This document shows positions 4,876 through 5,444 of a DNA stretch of 5,444 nt, piece after piece (position 1 is the first letter of the stretch; each line of letters opens with the position of its first letter). The DNA is from Spirochaetaceae bacterium (GTDB lineage Bacteria > Spirochaetota > Spirochaetia > SZUA-6 > Fen-1364). Location of the stretch: positions 1-5,444 of the forward strand of contig PMDT01000179.1 of NCBI GenBank assembly GCA_003154555.1, in the 5' to 3' direction. The position numbers and the translations under genes were made by a program. The notes beneath the pieces were generated by a model, which searched no databases, had not been told where the DNA came from, and saw only the letters and a list, made by a program, of their open reading frames with translations.

Positions 4876-5444
4876 ATGTCTACAGAAATCGACCTTACTC
4901 AGATAAAAAGGGCCGCACATAGCGCGGTTCCGCTTTCCTTCAAGACGTACACGCTCCCGCACGAAACCGAAATCTACCTCGACAAGGTCCTGGAGAGCTT
5001 TCTCACTGAGCTGGGACAGGAAAAGCTGAAGGAGCCTCTCTCCTATTGCCTGCGTGAACTGGCGGTGAACGCCAAGAAAGCGAACACGAAGCGCGTCTAC
5101 TTCCTGGAAAAGGGACTCGATCTCAACAATGAGAAGGAATACGAGTCCGGCATGAAATACTTCAAGCAGGAGACATTCGACAACATCCAGTATTATCTGC
5201 AGAAGCAGAAAGAGCTGGGCATGTACATCAAGGTGATCTTCCAGACCAAGGGACCAACGCTCAGCATCATGGTCCGCAACAACGTGGAGATCACGAAGAA
5301 AGAGCAGATGCGCGTCTTCGACCGCCTCGCCCGGTCGCGCGCCTTTTCCTCGCTTGAGGAGGCCTTCGCCACGGTGCTGGACAGCTCGGAAGGGGCGGGT
5401 CTGGGCATCGTCATCCTCGTGCTCATGATGAAGAAGATCGGTCT
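4876..5444 (+). CDS. GHKL/HATPase_c domain protein, 3' end outside window
   Basis: The frame is open from the ATG at 4876 to the window end (189 codons seen). GGGGG (4867-4871) lies 4 nt before the ATG. An N-box-like L-R-E-L-A-V-N-A (59-66, with E61 and N65) and a D169-S-S-E-G-A-G-L-G177 glycine box identify the ATP-binding fold of histidine kinases and relatives. There are only about 55 residues before the N box, with no recognisable dimerisation/phosphoacceptor helix pair or sensor domain, and between the boxes the usual D-x-G-x-G is replaced by a strand LSIMVRNNVEI, as in some kinases with an N-N there. A charged insert (about 76-120) separates N box and next strand. It could be a stand-alone ATPase, anti-sigma-like kinase or the core of a larger protein whose rest lies beyond the window. 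It resembles, from memory, spirochaetal proteins of unknown function. It probably has its own promoter (4816-4844). Confidence 0.75.
   Translation, partial: MSTEIDLTQIKRAAHSAVPLSFKTYTLPHETEIYLDKVLESFLTELGQEKLKEPLSYCLRELAVNAKKANTKRVYFLEKGLDLNNEKEYESGMKYFKQETFDNIQYYLQKQKELGMYIKVIFQTKGPTLSIMVRNNVEITKKEQMRVFDRLARSRAFSSLEEAFATVLDSSEGAGLGIVILVLMMKKIG

Noticed and set aside
4651..4962. 103-codon minus-strand frame over the intergenic region before the HATPase gene
   Set aside because: Arg/Pro-rich low-quality translation overlapping the starts and ends of two plus-strand genes, and over a good plus-strand promoter.

Overview
The window is GC-rich (clearly above 60% G+C in coding parts), gene-dense bacterial chromosome with no mobile elements, tRNA/rRNA genes or CRISPR repeats. 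It holds six protein genes, two of them cut by the window edges. I cannot fix the organism. The last gene, a short GHKL-type ATPase, reminds me of proteins in spirochaetes, and large multi-domain metallo-hydrolase/hemerythrin signalling proteins occur in spirochaetes and deltaproteobacteria. A GC-rich Spirochaetota lineage is my tentative guess.

Layout. (1) 1-242 (+) is the C-terminal end of a P-loop kinase-like ATPase. (2) 265-1593 (+), 22 nt downstream, is an ArgA-type N-acetylglutamate synthase with a degenerate amino-acid-kinase half and an intact-looking GNAT half. A perfect 6-bp inverted repeat fills the gap right up to its ATG. (3) 1605-3872 (-), convergent with argA across only 11 bp, encodes a 755-residue protein. 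It has an N-terminal domain I cannot name, a metallo-beta-lactamase (MBL) fold hydrolase, a degenerate cyclic-nucleotide-binding-like domain and a C-terminal hemerythrin domain in which one of the seven expected iron ligands is Gln instead of His. (4) 3967-4251 (+), divergent from (3), is a half-size (94 aa) UPF0016/TMEM165-GDT1 cation transporter subunit. (5) 4254-4727 (+), two bases further on, is a ferritin-like (rubrerythrin-type) four-helix protein. (6) 4876 to the end (+) is a HATPase_c (GHKL) protein with its own promoter, truncated by the window.

How the genes may work together. Genes 1 and 2 look co-transcribed and gene 2 is the first committed step of arginine synthesis. Genes 3-5 form a divergent cluster with a metal/oxygen theme: a probable diiron O2-binding domain tied to an MBL hydrolase and a cNMP-like domain, a probable Mn2+/Ca2+ exporter subunit, and a ferritin-like diiron protein. 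The shared 94-bp divergent intergenic region has overlapping -10-like elements and three GCGGGAG repeats, so the two transcription units may be co-regulated. That link is inference. The most noteworthy item is the MBL/cNBD/hemerythrin fusion with its altered metal and ligand sites, which could couple oxygen, redox or NO sensing to hydrolysis of a small molecule, possibly a cyclic nucleotide.
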